Under the pieces are notes generated by a model. The model was not told the DNA's origin and did not search any database. It saw nothing but the letters and a program-made list of their open reading frames with translations. Shown piece by piece: positions 9,420 through 20,677 of a DNA stretch of 53,561 bases (positions are counted from its first letter, which is position 1; every line of letters begins with the position of its first letter). The DNA is taken from the NCBI RefSeq assembly GCF_913062725.1, contig NZ_CAJXWY010000025.1, positions 1-53,561 of the forward strand. The letters are read 5' to 3'. This stretch comes from an uncultured Thiohalocapsa sp. GTDB lineage: Bacteria; Pseudomonadota; Gammaproteobacteria; Chromatiales; Chromatiaceae. Made by a program: the position numbers and the translations under genes.

Positions 9420-9662
9420 TCAATGCTGCGCACAGCCACAGTTCGGACCGTGGCGATGACCAGGTGCGGAGGCTGCGGGTGTGAGTGATTGCACGGCGCG
9501 CTCGCGCCCCTGCGCCATAACACCATGGACAGCGGGTGCAGAGAGTAAGGTCTTGCGCGTGGCCCCGCCGCAGTGCGGGCAGGGGGGCGCCTGCGCGGCG
9601 AGAGCATGGCTCGCCTCGAAGGCATGCTGGCATTGTTGGCAGCGGTAGTCGTAGCGTGGCAC
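9420..9662 (-). CDS. FmdB-type zinc ribbon protein
   Basis: This 80-residue protein starts at GTG 9662, with GGGAGG eight bases upstream. The first residues PRYDYRCQQC and the later CPHCGG form the four-cysteine zinc ribbon of the FmdB regulator family. FmdB was first described as a putative regulator next to formamidase genes. The C-terminus adds a second Cys-rich tip (PNCGCAQH), which could bind metal. It sits 80 bases after the carbonic anhydrase gene and 87 bases before the sigma-54 regulator, so the three are probably one operon. The target of the zinc ribbon is unknown. Confidence 0.85.
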   Translation of the reverse strand: MPRYDYRCQQCQHAFEASHALAAQAPPCPHCGGATRKTLLSAPAVHGVMAQGRERAVQSLTPAASAPGHRHGPNCGCAQH

Positions 9663-9742
9663 GAGATGTCCTCCCGGGTCGGTTTCCAGTGGTCGCGCCG
9701 TAGCGCCTGCGGGCGCCACGGCGCGCGGCGGCTCTCAGTCGA

Positions 9743-10396
9743 TCAGCGCCAGCGCCCGGGCTGCGGCGAGCGCACGCCGAACTGATCGGCAGTTACATCG
9801 GTGCGTGCCCGTGCCGCCGCATCCGTGGTCGGCGCCCGCAGGCGTCGCGTCTCCACTTCCCAGATCCAGCCGCTCACTTCCACGTGCTTGGGAATCAGCG
9901 GATGATTCCTGAACACTTCCACCGTCTTCATGCAGGTGACGTCCACATCGTCCATCATGCCGATCCACTTGGCAAATCCTCCGGGCTGCAGGCTCAGCTC
10001 CGGCAGCGTCGGGTCCAACGTCAGGTTGTCGATGTCCACGCCTCGATCGCGCAGCGCCTGCTCCAGATCGGTAGCATTCGCCGAGAGCATGCCGCACTGG
10101 GTGTGCTGAACGATGGCGATTTCCTGCGTGCCGAAGAAGTTGCAGGTGAGCATCGCCGAGCGAATCGCATCTTCCGTGACGATGCCGCCGGCGTTGCGAA
10201 AACAGTGTGCATCGCCGCCGCCTACGGGGGTGTCGACGCGGATGCCCAGCGCCTCGTCCACCGGCAGCCGTTCGTCCATGCAGGCGAGTACCCACAGTCG
10301 CCGATTGTTGGGGCCATTGGGACCATGGCGCCGCCGTGTCGCCCAGTGGTCATATTGCTCGATTCGGGCTTGGATGTCGTCTTTCAGGAAACCCAT
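9743..10396 (-). CDS. Beta-class carbonic anhydrase family enzyme, possibly COS/CS2 hydrolase
   Basis: Beta-carbonic anhydrases hydrate CO2; one branch of the family (clade D) hydrolyses carbonyl sulfide. The 217-residue protein has the zinc ligands Cys39 in LACMDER with the Asp-Arg dyad (D41, R43), His98 and Cys101 in QHTQCGM, plus FRNAGGIVTEDAIRS. This Cys-Met-Asp and RNAGG...EDAIRS pattern is that of clade D. The ATG at 10396 follows an exceptionally strong GGAGGAGG site. A sulfur-related substrate is inferred only, from the clade and the likely sulfur lifestyle. An insertion around HVEVSGWIWEVETRRL near the C-terminus is typical of the family. It is the first gene of the putative sigma-54-dependent operon. 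Confidence 0.85.
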   Translation of the reverse strand: MGFLKDDIQARIEQYDHWATRRRHGPNGPNNRRLWVLACMDERLPVDEALGIRVDTPVGGGDAHCFRNAGGIVTEDAIRSAMLTCNFFGTQEIAIVQHTQCGMLSANATDLEQALRDRGVDIDNLTLDPTLPELSLQPGGFAKWIGMMDDVDVTCMKTVEVFRNHPLIPKHVEVSGWIWEVETRRLRAPTTDAAARARTDVTADQFGVRSPQPGRWR

Positions 10397-10466
10397 GGAA
10401 ACCTCCTCCATCGATGTTGTCGAGATCGTTGCGGCCGGCACCCGATAGCGCCGGCTTGGGAGGCTA

Positions 10467-10482
10467 AGCACGAACCAGGCCA
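10467..10482 (-). promoter_or_regulatory. Sigma-54 (-24/-12) promoter
   Basis: Read on the minus strand the site is TGGCCTG-GTTC-GTGCT. It matches the RpoN consensus TGGCACG-N4-TTGCW at the essential GG (-24) and GC (-12) with the correct 10-base gap between them, and at most flanking bases. The predicted transcript would start near 10456, 60 bases before the carbonic anhydrase start codon. A sigma-54 activator is encoded in the same putative operon. Confidence 0.6.
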
Positions 10483-10598
10483 AAGTCAGTGCTTTCATCT
10501 CGTTGCAGCCGCCGCAGCCTCATGGCCCAAAAACGTCCGTGGCGCGGTAACCTATGGAACCGGCGTTGGCCGATGTCGGCGGCTTCTGCCTGTGTGCT

Positions 10599-10636
10599 GC
10601 GGAAGTAAAGCTTCCGCTGAGGGAAGTGCTGCTTCC
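10599..10636. promoter_or_regulatory. Tandem palindromic upstream activator sites
   Basis: Two copies of GGAAG-N5-CTTCC lie at 10601-10615 (arms extend to GCGGAAG/CTTCCGC) and 10622-10636. Their centres are 21 bp apart, two helical turns, so they present the same DNA face. They sit about 150-180 bp upstream of the inferred sigma-54 start, the usual distance for enhancer-binding proteins. The rest of 10500-10798 holds no gene. Confidence 0.55.
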
Positions 10637-10800
10637 GTCCACACGGCAGCCGCCGTGACAAGACGAACGCGTGTGCTTAGATCGCCGGCAAGGTTGTCCT
10701 GTCGCAGGCGCCCCGTGTTGGCGGCCAAGGCGCGTCGCGCGACGGTGAGCGCGGCTGCGCTCAAACATGAATGTACGGACCTGAGTAGGCGAACGAGGTG

Positions 10801-11838
10801 ATGCAGCGCAGCGATTTCGATTTCGAGCTACCGTCGGCGCTGATCGCTCAGCGTCCGCTGCCGGAACGGGCCGCGAGTCGGCTGTTGGTGCTGGATGGTG
10901 CGAGCGGCGCGTACCGGGACAGTCGGTTCGCCGACTTGCCGAGCCTGCTGGATCCTCGGGACTTGCTGGTGTTCAACGACACCCGGGTACTGCCGGCGCG
11001 ACTCTTCGCCCGCAAGGCGACGGGTGGCCAGGCGGAAATCCTCGTGGAACGGCTGGTGAGCCCGCGGCGCATCACCGCGCACGTGCGTGCCAGTCAGGCA
11101 CCCCGTCCCGGTACCCGGCTGGTGCTGCCCGGCGGTGAGGTGTTGACGATGGCGGGTCGTGAAGAGGCGCTCTTCGTGCTGGTGAGTGAGCACGAGGACA
11201 TCGCCGTGCTGCTGCGGCGCCACGGCCACACACCCCTGCCGCCGTACATCGACCGCCCGGATGACGCCAGCGACCGCGAGCGCTACCAGACCGTCTATGG
11301 CCGGCGCGAGGGCGCGGTGGCGGCGCCCACCGCCGGCCTGCACTTCGACGCCGCCATGCTCGGGCGGCTGCGGGCCATCGGCGTTGAGCTGGCGCATGTG
11401 ACCCTGCACGTGGGGGCCGGCACCTTCCAGCCGGTGCGCGAGGACGATCTCGACAAGCATCGCATGCACGCCGAATGGCTCGAGGTCGGCGAGGAAGTCT
11501 GTGCCCAGGTCGCGGCCGCACGCGAGCGCGGCGGACGGGTGGTGGCGGTGGGCACAACGACGGTGCGCAGTCTGGAGAGCGCCGCGGCATCGGGCGAGCT
11601 GCGGCCGTTCCGGGGCGACAGCCGATTATTCATCCGGCCCGGCTACCGCTTCCGCGCCGTCGACGCCATGCTGACCAATTTCCACCTGCCGGAATCGACG
11701 CTGCTGATGCTGGTCTGCGCCTTCGCGGGTCATGCGCCGGTGATGGCCGCCTATCGGCATGCCGTGGCCCGGCGCTACCGGTTTTTTTCCTACGGCGATG
11801 CGATGTTCCTGACCCGCGCCCGGGGGCCGGATCCTTGA
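10801..11838 (+). CDS. queA: S-adenosylmethionine:tRNA ribosyltransferase-isomerase QueA
   Basis: QueA transfers the ribosyl moiety of S-adenosylmethionine to preQ1 in tRNA, forming epoxyqueuosine at the wobble base. The protein (about 345 residues) shows the family landmarks [27 protein letters not shown] spread over the N-terminus, [30 protein letters not shown] and the C-terminal [13 protein letters not shown] immediately before the ATG (10798) is an alternative start. tgt, the preceding enzyme of queuosine synthesis, is 1.8 kb downstream; msrA and a HAD gene lie between. Confidence 0.96.
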   Translation: MQRSDFDFELPSALIAQRPLPERAASRLLVLDGASGAYRDSRFADLPSLLDPRDLLVFNDTRVLPARLFARKATGGQAEILVERLVSPRRITAHVRASQAPRPGTRLVLPGGEVLTMAGREEALFVLVSEHEDIAVLLRRHGHTPLPPYIDRPDDASDRERYQTVYGRREGAVAAPTAGLHFDAAMLGRLRAIGVELAHVTLHVGAGTFQPVREDDLDKHRMHAEWLEVGEEVCAQVAAARERGGRVVAVGTTTVRSLESAAASGELRPFRGDSRLFIRPGYRFRAVDAMLTNFHLPESTLLMLVCAFAGHAPVMAAYRHAVARRYRFFSYGDAMFLTRARGPDP

Positions 11839-11919
11839 GTTGCGACGTCATGCCGGCGTCGTTGCGTTCGGCGCCCGGAATCGGCGCCCGGAGGCGGACA
11901 CGCTCACGTGTTGAGCGGG

Positions 11920-12010
11920 CAAAAAAAAGCGCGGCGGGCGCCGCGCTTCAAAATTACCACCAAAGGAGGATGGAGGAGTGCACTGAAGAACTGCAAATCT
12001 TCAGTACATC
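11920..12010 (-). ncRNA. Candidate small RNA with anti-Shine-Dalgarno-like motifs, downstream of msrA
   Basis: No gene is supported here, but on the minus strand a compact RNA-like layout is visible. First is a hairpin with an 8-bp stem (ACTGAAGA/TCTTCAGT, 11982-12005). Next comes a C-rich single-stranded stretch containing CTCCTCC and CCTCCTTT (11962-11979). Last is an intrinsic terminator with eight U. A TTGACA hexamer lies at 12037-12042, but I see no convincing -10 at the right distance, so the RNA could also be a processed msrA 3' end. The CCUCC motifs would pair with ribosome binding sites, as in the alphaproteobacterial CCUCCUCCC-loop sRNAs. This is a structural inference only. Confidence 0.4.
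11921..11948 (-). terminator. Rho-independent terminator (minus strand)
   Basis: A 9-bp perfect stem AAGCGCGGC/GCCGCGCTT (11927-11935 with 11940-11948, 4-base loop) is followed on the minus strand by eight T residues. It would end transcription coming from msrA and from any small RNA behind it. The opposite strand lacks a U tract. Confidence 0.85.
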
Positions 12011-12082
12011 ACTAGTTTCTTAAATACCGATGGATCTGTCAACCCCGATCGCTGCCGGCGCGAGGTCGCCTGCTCGGGCCTG

Positions 12083-12727
<645 letters not shown>

Positions 12728-12881
12728 AACTGGCCTCCGGCGGAGATGGTCACCTGACAGCGGGCGGCGTCAGGGCGGCGTCAGGGCGGCACGCCGGCGG
12801 CGTGCGCACCCGCTTCCCGCCCGCCTGCGCTCGCGTGCAGAATTGGGCGCCGCCTTCTGGTTACCAAGCAAAGGTCCGTCG

Positions 12882-14779
<1,898 letters not shown>

Positions 14780-14823
14780 CGCCGTTCAGTGATCCGCGCA
14801 TCGCGCGGCAGCGAGGACTACTC

Positions 14824-15153
14824 ATGAGCTTTTTCATCTCCGACGCCATGGCCCAGGGCGAGGCGGCCCCGGCCGGCGATCCGCTGCTGGGGCTGCTGTT
14901 TCCAGTCGGCCTCATCGTCATCCTCTACTTCCTCATGATCCGCCCGCAGATCAAGCGCCAGAAAGAGCACAAAAAGCTCATCGAAGGCCTGGGCAAGGGC
15001 GACGAGGTGGTGACCATGGGCGGCGTCGCCGGGCGCATCGTCGAGCTCGGCGAAAACTTCGCCCAGCTCGAAGTCGCCGACAACGTGCGCATCAAAATCC
15101 GCCGCTCCGCCGTGGAAGTGCTGCTGCCCAAGGGCCAGCTGAAAGAGCTCTGA
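14824..15153 (+). CDS. yajC: Sec translocon accessory subunit YajC
   Basis: YajC associates with SecDF and SecYEG at the inner membrane. The 109-residue protein has one membrane helix (LLGLLFPVGLIVILYFLMI, about residues 20-38) directly followed by RPQIKRQKEHKKL and a small beta domain with GDEVVTMGGVAGRI. The start at 14824 has GAGG about eight bases upstream; an earlier in-frame ATG (14770) lies in the tgt tail and lacks a site. It lies between tgt and secD as in most proteobacteria. Confidence 0.95.
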   Translation: MSFFISDAMAQGEAAPAGDPLLGLLFPVGLIVILYFLMIRPQIKRQKEHKKLIEGLGKGDEVVTMGGVAGRIVELGENFAQLEVADNVRIKIRRSAVEVLLPKGQLKEL

Positions 15154-15322
15154 GCGCCGCCCCACCCCGCGGCTCTAGACGTCAGGTCCGCGCCCCCGCG
15201 GCGCCGGCCCGCTGGCACCATGCGCTGCGGCCCATCGTCGGCGGCTGTTCGACCGGGCGGCGGGGCCATGTGCCCGCGTCTGGCGCCGCCGCCCCCGAGG
15301 AAGCCCCCAAGAAGCCTCAGCC

Positions 15323-17179
15323 ATGAACCGCTATCCACTGTGGAAGAATCTGCTCATCCTGGCCGTGGTACTGATTGGGCTGCTGTATGCGCTGCCGAAT
15401 CTGTTCCCGCAGGACCCCTCCATTCAGGTCACGGGCATCCGCGACCAACCCGTCACCGCGGCCAGCGCCGCGGAGATCGCCGCCGCCATGGAGAACGCCG
15501 GCGTACCGGTGAAGGACATCGAGCAGCTGCCGGACGACAAGCTTTTGGTGCGCTTCACGACTCCAAGCGAGCAGTTGCGCGGCGGCGAGGTGATGCAGCA
15601 GATCCTCGCGGACCGCTACAACAGCGCCCTCACCACCGCCCCTGATCTGCCGGGCTGGCTGACGGCCCTGAATGCCCAGCCGATGTTCCTGGGGCTGGAT
15701 CTGCGCGGCGGTATCCATGTGCTCATCGATGTGGACATGGACGCCGCGGTGGACCAGGCCCTGGAGCGTTACACCGGCGACTTCCGCACCGAACTGCGCA
15801 AGCAGAAGGTCCGCTATCTCACCATCACCCGGGACCAAGGCCGGATTGCGGTGCGCTTCCGCGACGAAACGGCTCGGGACGAGGCGCAGCAGATCATCCG
15901 CAAAGAGTTCCGGGATCTGACGGTGGAGACGGACGAGGAGGCGGGTAACTACTTCGTCTATGCTTCCCTGCCGCCACAGATCAAGGAAGAGGTGAAGGAC
16001 TTCGCGCTGGAGCAGAACATCACCACGCTGCGCAACCGTGTCAATGCCCTTGGTGTTGCCGAGCCCATCATCGCCCGACAAGGCGAGCGGCGCATCGTGG
16101 TGCAGCTGCCGGGCGCCCAAGACCCGGCGCGGCTGAAAGAGCTGCTCGGTGCCACGGCGACCCTGGAGTATCGGCTGGTGGACACCGAGCACGACGTGCG
16201 CGATGCCCTCGACGGCCGTGTGCCCGTGGGCTCGGCGCTTTATCGCGAGCGCAACGGTCAGCCCATCCTGCTGAGCCGACGGGTCATCGTGACAGGTGAC
16301 CAGATCACCGACGCCTCCGCCGGCTTCGACCAGCAGTCCGGATCACCGGCGGTGTTCGTGAATCTGGACGGCCAGGGCGCCCGACGCATGCGCAGTGTGA
16401 CCACCGAGAACGTCGGCAAGCCGATGGCGGTGGTCTTCATCGAGAGCCGCACCATCACCCGCATGGTGGACGGCGAGCCGGTGAAGGCGCGCGAGCGCAC
16501 CGAAGAGGTCATCAGCGTCGCCAACATCCTGGAGCCCTTCGGCCGGCGCTTCCAGACCACCGGCCTCGATAGCTCCGATGAAGCCCATAACCTGGCGCTT
16601 TTGCTGCGTGCCGGCGCCCTGGCGGCGCCCATCGAGATCGTCGAGGAGCGCACCATCGGCCCGAGCCTGGGGCAGGACAACATCGATCAGGGCTTCCGCT
16701 CGGTGCTCATCGGCCTGGCGCTGGTGGTGGTGTTCATGGCGCTCTACTACCGCGTATTCGGCCTGGTGGCGGATCTGGTGCTGGTGGTGAACCTGGTGCT
16801 CATCGTCGCCGTACTCTCGGCGCTGCAGGCGACGCTCACCATGCCAGGCATCGCCGGTATCGTGCTGACGGTGGGTATGGCGGTGGACGCCAACGTGCTG
16901 ATCTTCGAGCGCATCCGCGAGGAGATCCGTAACGGCTCCAGCCCCCAGGCGAGCATCCACGCCGGTTACGACAAGGCCCTGTCCACCATCGTCGATGCCA
17001 ACATCACGACGCTGATTGCCGCCATCGTGCTGTTCAGCTTCGGCACCGGGCCCATCAAGGGCTTTGCGGTGACGCTGTTCATCGGCATCCTCACCTCCAT
17101 GTTCACGGCCATCCTCGGCTCCCGTGCGGTGATCAACCTGATCTACGGCGGCCGCCGTGTGCCCAAGCTCGCCATCTGA
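15323..17179 (+). CDS. secD: Protein translocase subunit SecD
   Basis: SecD works with SecF to complete preprotein export using the proton-motive force. The 618-residue protein has an N-terminal helix (LLILAVVLIGLLYALPNL), a large periplasmic domain with the signature LGLDLRGG, and five C-terminal helices that include GMAVDANVLIFERIREE. The length is typical of gammaproteobacterial SecD. The ~170 bases between yajC and secD contain no gene. Confidence 0.97.
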   Translation: MNRYPLWKNLLILAVVLIGLLYALPNLFPQDPSIQVTGIRDQPVTAASAAEIAAAMENAGVPVKDIEQLPDDKLLVRFTTPSEQLRGGEVMQQILADRYNSALTTAPDLPGWLTALNAQPMFLGLDLRGGIHVLIDVDMDAAVDQALERYTGDFRTELRKQKVRYLTITRDQGRIAVRFRDETARDEAQQIIRKEFRDLTVETDEEAGNYFVYASLPPQIKEEVKDFALEQNITTLRNRVNALGVAEPIIARQGERRIVVQLPGAQDPARLKELLGATATLEYRLVDTEHDVRDALDGRVPVGSALYRERNGQPILLSRRVIVTGDQITDASAGFDQQSGSPAVFVNLDGQGARRMRSVTTENVGKPMAVVFIESRTITRMVDGEPVKARERTEEVISVANILEPFGRRFQTTGLDSSDEAHNLALLLRAGALAAPIEIVEERTIGPSLGQDNIDQGFRSVLIGLALVVVFMALYYRVFGLVADLVLVVNLVLIVAVLSALQATLTMPGIAGIVLTVGMAVDANVLIFERIREEIRNGSSPQASIHAGYDKALSTIVDANITTLIAAIVLFSFGTGPIKGFAVTLFIGILTSMFTAILGSRAVINLIYGGRRVPKLAI

Positions 17180-17212
17180 CCCAGCACGTCATCCGACGGA
17201 GAAGACCCAGCC

Positions 17213-18169
17213 ATGGCCCCTGCGCAGATCCTCAAGGCGCTCGATATCAACTTCATGGGCAAGCGGTACATCGCCGCTGTGCTCTCTGGCATTGTGCTCG
17301 TGCTCTGTCTGGGGTCGATGCTGTTTCGCGGCTTCGAGCTCGGGCTGGATTTCACCGGCGGTACCGTCATCGAGCTCGGCTACGCAGCGCCCGTAGAGAT
17401 CGCCGCAGTCACGGATACCCTGACCAACAACGATTTTGCGGACGCTGTCGTGCAGTACTTCGGCTCGAGCAGCGACATCCTCATCCGTCTGCCGCCGGCG
17501 CAGGAAGGTGAGGCCGCGAGCGCCCAGCGCAGCGACCAGGTGGTGCGCATCCTCAGCGATGCCGCCGCCAGTGGCCTCGAGCTGCGGCGGGTGGAATTCG
17601 TCGGCCCGCAGGTCGGCGAGCAATTGCGCGAGCAGGGCGGCCTGGCGGTGCTCTTCGCCCTCATTGGTATCCTCATCTATGTCGCCGTGCGCTTCGAGTG
17701 GCGCTTCGCCCTGGGCGCCGTGGCGGCACTGGTGCACGACGTCATCGTCACCGTCGGCATCTTCTCCGTGTTCCTCATCGAGTTCGACCTGACGGTGCTC
17801 GCGGCGGTGCTGGCGGTCATCGGCTACTCCCTCAACGACACCATCGTCATCTTCGACCGCATCCGCGAGAACTTCCGCAAGATGCGCAAGGGCTCGGTCA
17901 TCGAGATCTGCAACCGCTCCATCAACCAGACCCTCTCGCGGACCATCATCACCTCCGGCACCACCCTGCTGGTGCTGTTGGCGCTCTACTTCCTCGGCGG
18001 CGCCGCCATCGAAGGCTTCTCGCTGGCTTTGATCATCGGCGTGCTGGTGGGTACCTACTCCACCATCTACATCGCCACCGCCATGGCCGTGTGGCTCGGC
18101 GTCAGCAAAGCGGATCTGCTACCGGCACCGGCGGTCAAGGAAGGCGAAGTCGTCGATGACCGGCCTTGA
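17213..18169 (+). CDS. secF: Protein translocase subunit SecF
   Basis: SecF is the partner of SecD in the export motor. The 318-residue protein shows an N-terminal helix, LGLDFTGGTVIEL, the periplasmic P4 domain, then VRFEWRFALGAVAALVHDV and GYSLNDTIVIFDRIREN, the proton-pathway region of RND-type proteins. It begins 33 bases after secD and is cotranscribed with it. A hydrophilic tail ends the protein. Confidence 0.97.
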   Translation: MAPAQILKALDINFMGKRYIAAVLSGIVLVLCLGSMLFRGFELGLDFTGGTVIELGYAAPVEIAAVTDTLTNNDFADAVVQYFGSSSDILIRLPPAQEGEAASAQRSDQVVRILSDAAASGLELRRVEFVGPQVGEQLREQGGLAVLFALIGILIYVAVRFEWRFALGAVAALVHDVIVTVGIFSVFLIEFDLTVLAAVLAVIGYSLNDTIVIFDRIRENFRKMRKGSVIEICNRSINQTLSRTIITSGTTLLVLLALYFLGGAAIEGFSLALIIGVLVGTYSTIYIATAMAVWLGVSKADLLPAPAVKEGEVVDDRP

Positions 18170-18341
18170 GGGAGGCTGCGGGCGCTAGGATCTGGGTGCT
18201 CAGGGGCCAGGCTGCGGGCGCTGGATCGGCGCAGACGGCCGCCGTCGCCCGGCGCCCCCGGTTCCCAGCTGCCGGCCCCCCGCTGCCAGCCCACCAGATG
18301 CGTCCCCCCAGCTACGTCCCACCAGCTACTGGCTCCACCGC

Positions 18342-19151
18342 ATGTGCACTGTCGTGATCCTGCGCCGCCCCGAACACGCTTGGCCGCTGCTGCTGGCGGC
18401 CAATCGCGACGAGCTGCGCGCGCGGGCGTCGCAGCCGCCGGCGCGACACTGGCCGGATCGCCCGGACGTGGTCGCGGGCCTCGACGAGCTCGCCGACGGC
18501 AGCTGGCTCGGCGTCAACGATCACGGCGTGGTGGCGGCTGTGCTGAATCGCACTGGCACCCTGGGCCCGGAGCCCGGCCGGCGCAGCCGCGGCGAATTGG
18601 TGCTGGAGGCGCTGGACCACGCCGAGGCCAGGGCCGCCGCCGGCGCCTTGGCCGACCTGTACCCGGGCGCCTACCGCCCTTTCAATCTGCTGATCGCCGA
18701 TCCCAAGGATTGCTACTGGGTGCGCCATGGCGGCGACGACGAGATCCGCGTGCATGCGGTCCCGCCGGGCCTGCACATGCTGACGGCCGGTGATCTGGAT
18801 GATCCGGCCGAGCCGCGCATCGCCGCGTTTCTGCCCGCCTTTCGCGCCGTCGCCCCGCCGGCACCGAGCGCCGACGGCGGCGACTGGCGCGGCTGGATCG
18901 AGCTGCTCGGCCGACGGGCGGCGGACGACGCACCGCTCGCGGCGCGCTTGGCGGCGATGACCCTCGACCATATCCAGGTCGATGGCGGCGACTATGGCAC
19001 ACGCGCCAGCAGTCTCATTGCCATCCCCGCCTACCCGGGCTTCGACGCGCTGCCGGTCTTCCTGCACGCGGACGGGCCCCCGGATCGTACGGCCTTCCGG
19101 CCCGTGGCCATGACGGCCCCCGACGATTCACAGACCCCGGACGACGCATGA
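18342..19151 (+). CDS. NRDE/TANGO2 family protein
   Basis: The 269-residue protein begins MCTVVILRRP and carries the name-giving NRDE in LAANRDELRARA, followed by GLDELADGSWLGVNDHGVVAAVLNR divided over the next strands. An N-terminal Cys after Met removal suggests an Ntn-hydrolase-like fold. TANGO2 proteins have been linked to haem or lipid handling, but no bacterial activity is established. The stop overlaps the next start (ATGA), so it is coupled to the dioxygenase gene. The ~170 bases before it hold two copies of a 14-base GC-rich repeat (AGGCTGCGGGCGCT) and no gene. Confidence 0.86.
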   Translation: MCTVVILRRPEHAWPLLLAANRDELRARASQPPARHWPDRPDVVAGLDELADGSWLGVNDHGVVAAVLNRTGTLGPEPGRRSRGELVLEALDHAEARAAAGALADLYPGAYRPFNLLIADPKDCYWVRHGGDDEIRVHAVPPGLHMLTAGDLDDPAEPRIAAFLPAFRAVAPPAPSADGGDWRGWIELLGRRAADDAPLAARLAAMTLDHIQVDGGDYGTRASSLIAIPAYPGFDALPVFLHADGPPDRTAFRPVAMTAPDDSQTPDDA

Positions 19152-19762
19152 GCCCACTCGACCCCGATCGCCCCGTTCCGCCCCTCAAGACGTTGCAAGA
19201 GGTGGCAGCCGGCAGCTTCGTCTTCGAGCGCCGGGGGGCGCTGCCCCCCAGCTTTTGCGACGAGGTGGTGAGCCGCTTCGAGGCCAACCCGGCGCAGCAG
19301 TACGCCGGTCGCGTCGGCCAGCTGCGGGAGGAAATGGCGTCCATCAAGCAGACCACGGATCTGGTGGTCAGCAATAAGGCCGACTGGAAAGACGCAGACC
19401 AGATGTTCTTTCGCTCCCTGGCCGCGGCGATGCAGGAGTTTCGCGAGACCTATCCGTACTTCAAAGGTCCGTTCAAGGATATGGGCTACCAGGTCCAGCG
19501 CTACCGGCCGGGCCAGTTCTACCACTGGCATGTGGACGGCGGCAGCCACGAGCTGAGCCAACGCCAACTGGTGGCGATCTGGTACCTGAACGATGTCCCC
19601 GGCCCCGGCGGCGAGACCCAGTTCCTGTACCAAAATCTCAGCATCCGCCCCGAGCGCGGCAAGCTCATCCTCTTCCCGCCCTTCTGGACCCATGAGCACC
19701 GGGCCAATCGGCTGGACGCAGGCGTGAAATACATCGCAACCACCTGGGTGGTCTTCGCTTAG
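19148..19762 (+). CDS. 2-oxoglutarate/Fe(II) oxygenase, prolyl-4-hydroxylase-like
   Basis: The 204-residue protein has the P4H-type double-stranded beta helix. It shows YRPGQFYHWHVDGG with the HxD iron motif, a mid-sequence LVAIWYLND, GGETQFLY, and a distal His in FPPFWTHEHRA, followed by the 2OG-binding region before TTWVVFA. The substrate is unknown; bacterial relatives hydroxylate proteins or free amino acids. It shares an ATGA overlap with the NRDE gene. I see no link to the RiPP locus further on. Confidence 0.85.
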   Translation: MSPLDPDRPVPPLKTLQEVAAGSFVFERRGALPPSFCDEVVSRFEANPAQQYAGRVGQLREEMASIKQTTDLVVSNKADWKDADQMFFRSLAAAMQEFRETYPYFKGPFKDMGYQVQRYRPGQFYHWHVDGGSHELSQRQLVAIWYLNDVPGPGGETQFLYQNLSIRPERGKLILFPPFWTHEHRANRLDAGVKYIATTWVVFA

Positions 19763-19878
19763 CACGTCTGGTGCAGGCAAGATGTGCGCCCCACATCCGG
19801 CGTGCCGTCCCCCGGTCTCCGCGCTCCGTGCGACGCCGTCGCGCTGAGAGGACCCACTGAGGTCGCAGCCGTCATCCC

Positions 19879-20289
19879 ATGAGCCCAGCGCAGCACCCTC
19901 AGCCCAGCCTGCTCGCCATCATCGAGCTCGGCGGTTATCCCAACTTTGTGCCGCTCTACAAGCGCCTGGGCTTCGAGGCCGAGCTGGTGAGCTCCCAGCG
20001 CAAGGCCCAGGCGGCCCTCAAGCGCCGGGTGCCGGATGTCATCGTCGCCGAATACAACTTCCAGTCCGATTTTCGCGACCGCACGAGCAACCTCGAGACC
20101 CTGATGGCGCGCCTGCAAAAGCACCCCGAGGTCCGGGTCATCTGCATCTACCAACCGGAATATCAGCACAAGCTCGACACGCTGCGCGCACGTTTTCCGG
20201 TGTTCGCGGCGCTGGCGCTGCCCGTTGGCGAGGCGACGATGGCGGCAGCCCTGCGACAAGCGCTCGCCGATGCGGGCTCGGTTGGCTGA
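19879..20289 (+). CDS. Hypothetical protein with receiver-like alpha/beta pattern
   Basis: This 136-residue protein is not recognised as a named family. The alternation of strands (LLAIIEL, DVIVAEYNF, VRVICIY) and helices resembles a CheY-like or Rossmann fold, but the acidic pocket and phosphoacceptor of real receivers are missing (AEYN instead of a D-x-R/M type motif). It has no membrane segment or signal peptide. It follows the oxygenase by 116 bases on the same strand and may be cotranscribed. The coding call rests on codon bias, fold pattern and strand context. Confidence 0.65.
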   Translation: MSPAQHPQPSLLAIIELGGYPNFVPLYKRLGFEAELVSSQRKAQAALKRRVPDVIVAEYNFQSDFRDRTSNLETLMARLQKHPEVRVICIYQPEYQHKLDTLRARFPVFAALALPVGEATMAAALRQALADAGSVG

Positions 20290-20677
20290 CCCAGATCGGC
20301 TGATACCGCCCGGGTCTCCCGTCAGGCGGGGCGCATAACCGCAGCGATCATCATCGCGCTGATGCGCCATTGAGCACATGAGCCCGACACGAGCGCGGTC
20401 GACGGATCAGTACTCCGCCGACGGCGCGGGGGTGGTGATCGACTGGTGGTCAGGGGTTCCTGGCGTCGCCGTGGTGCGAAAGACTCCGCTTACCAAATCT
20501 TGCAATGTGCCGGTGTTGGGTTGCCCCAGTCGATGGCGCCACCTATGTTGGCCGCCGCAACGGTTTTGAGACATTTTGCGGGTCGGGCGGTGTTGCACGC
20601 CTTCGCTGTGGTCGTGTCCGGCCCGGCGCCCGCCTGACGTCGGCATTCCCAAGAATTTTCGCTTAGAGGTAACGGCA
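20290..20677. other. Intergenic stretch without supported gene
   Basis: The roughly 390 bases before the exported peptidase hold only short frames with no ribosome binding site or recognisable product. A GC-rich inverted repeat (CCGCC/GGCGG around 20308-20330) is present but lacks a U tract. The promoter of the peptidase gene presumably lies here; I could not place it with confidence. Confidence 0.4.

Noticed and set aside
11970..12023. Short + strand frame MEECTEELQIFSTSLVS after AAAGGAGG
   Set aside because: The Shine-Dalgarno touches the ATG with no spacing, and the same bases form the hairpin and C-rich motifs of the minus-strand RNA candidate.
12766..12792. Short GC-rich direct repeat GGCGTCAGGGC before the HAD gene
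   Set aside because: Two copies of 11 bases are expected by chance in such composition; no sign of a CRISPR array or other repeat family.
19148..19762. Assigning the 2OG-Fe(II) oxygenase as a RiPP tailoring enzyme
   Set aside because: It is on the other strand, 6 kb away, coupled to the NRDE gene, and separated from the RiPP locus by IS relics.
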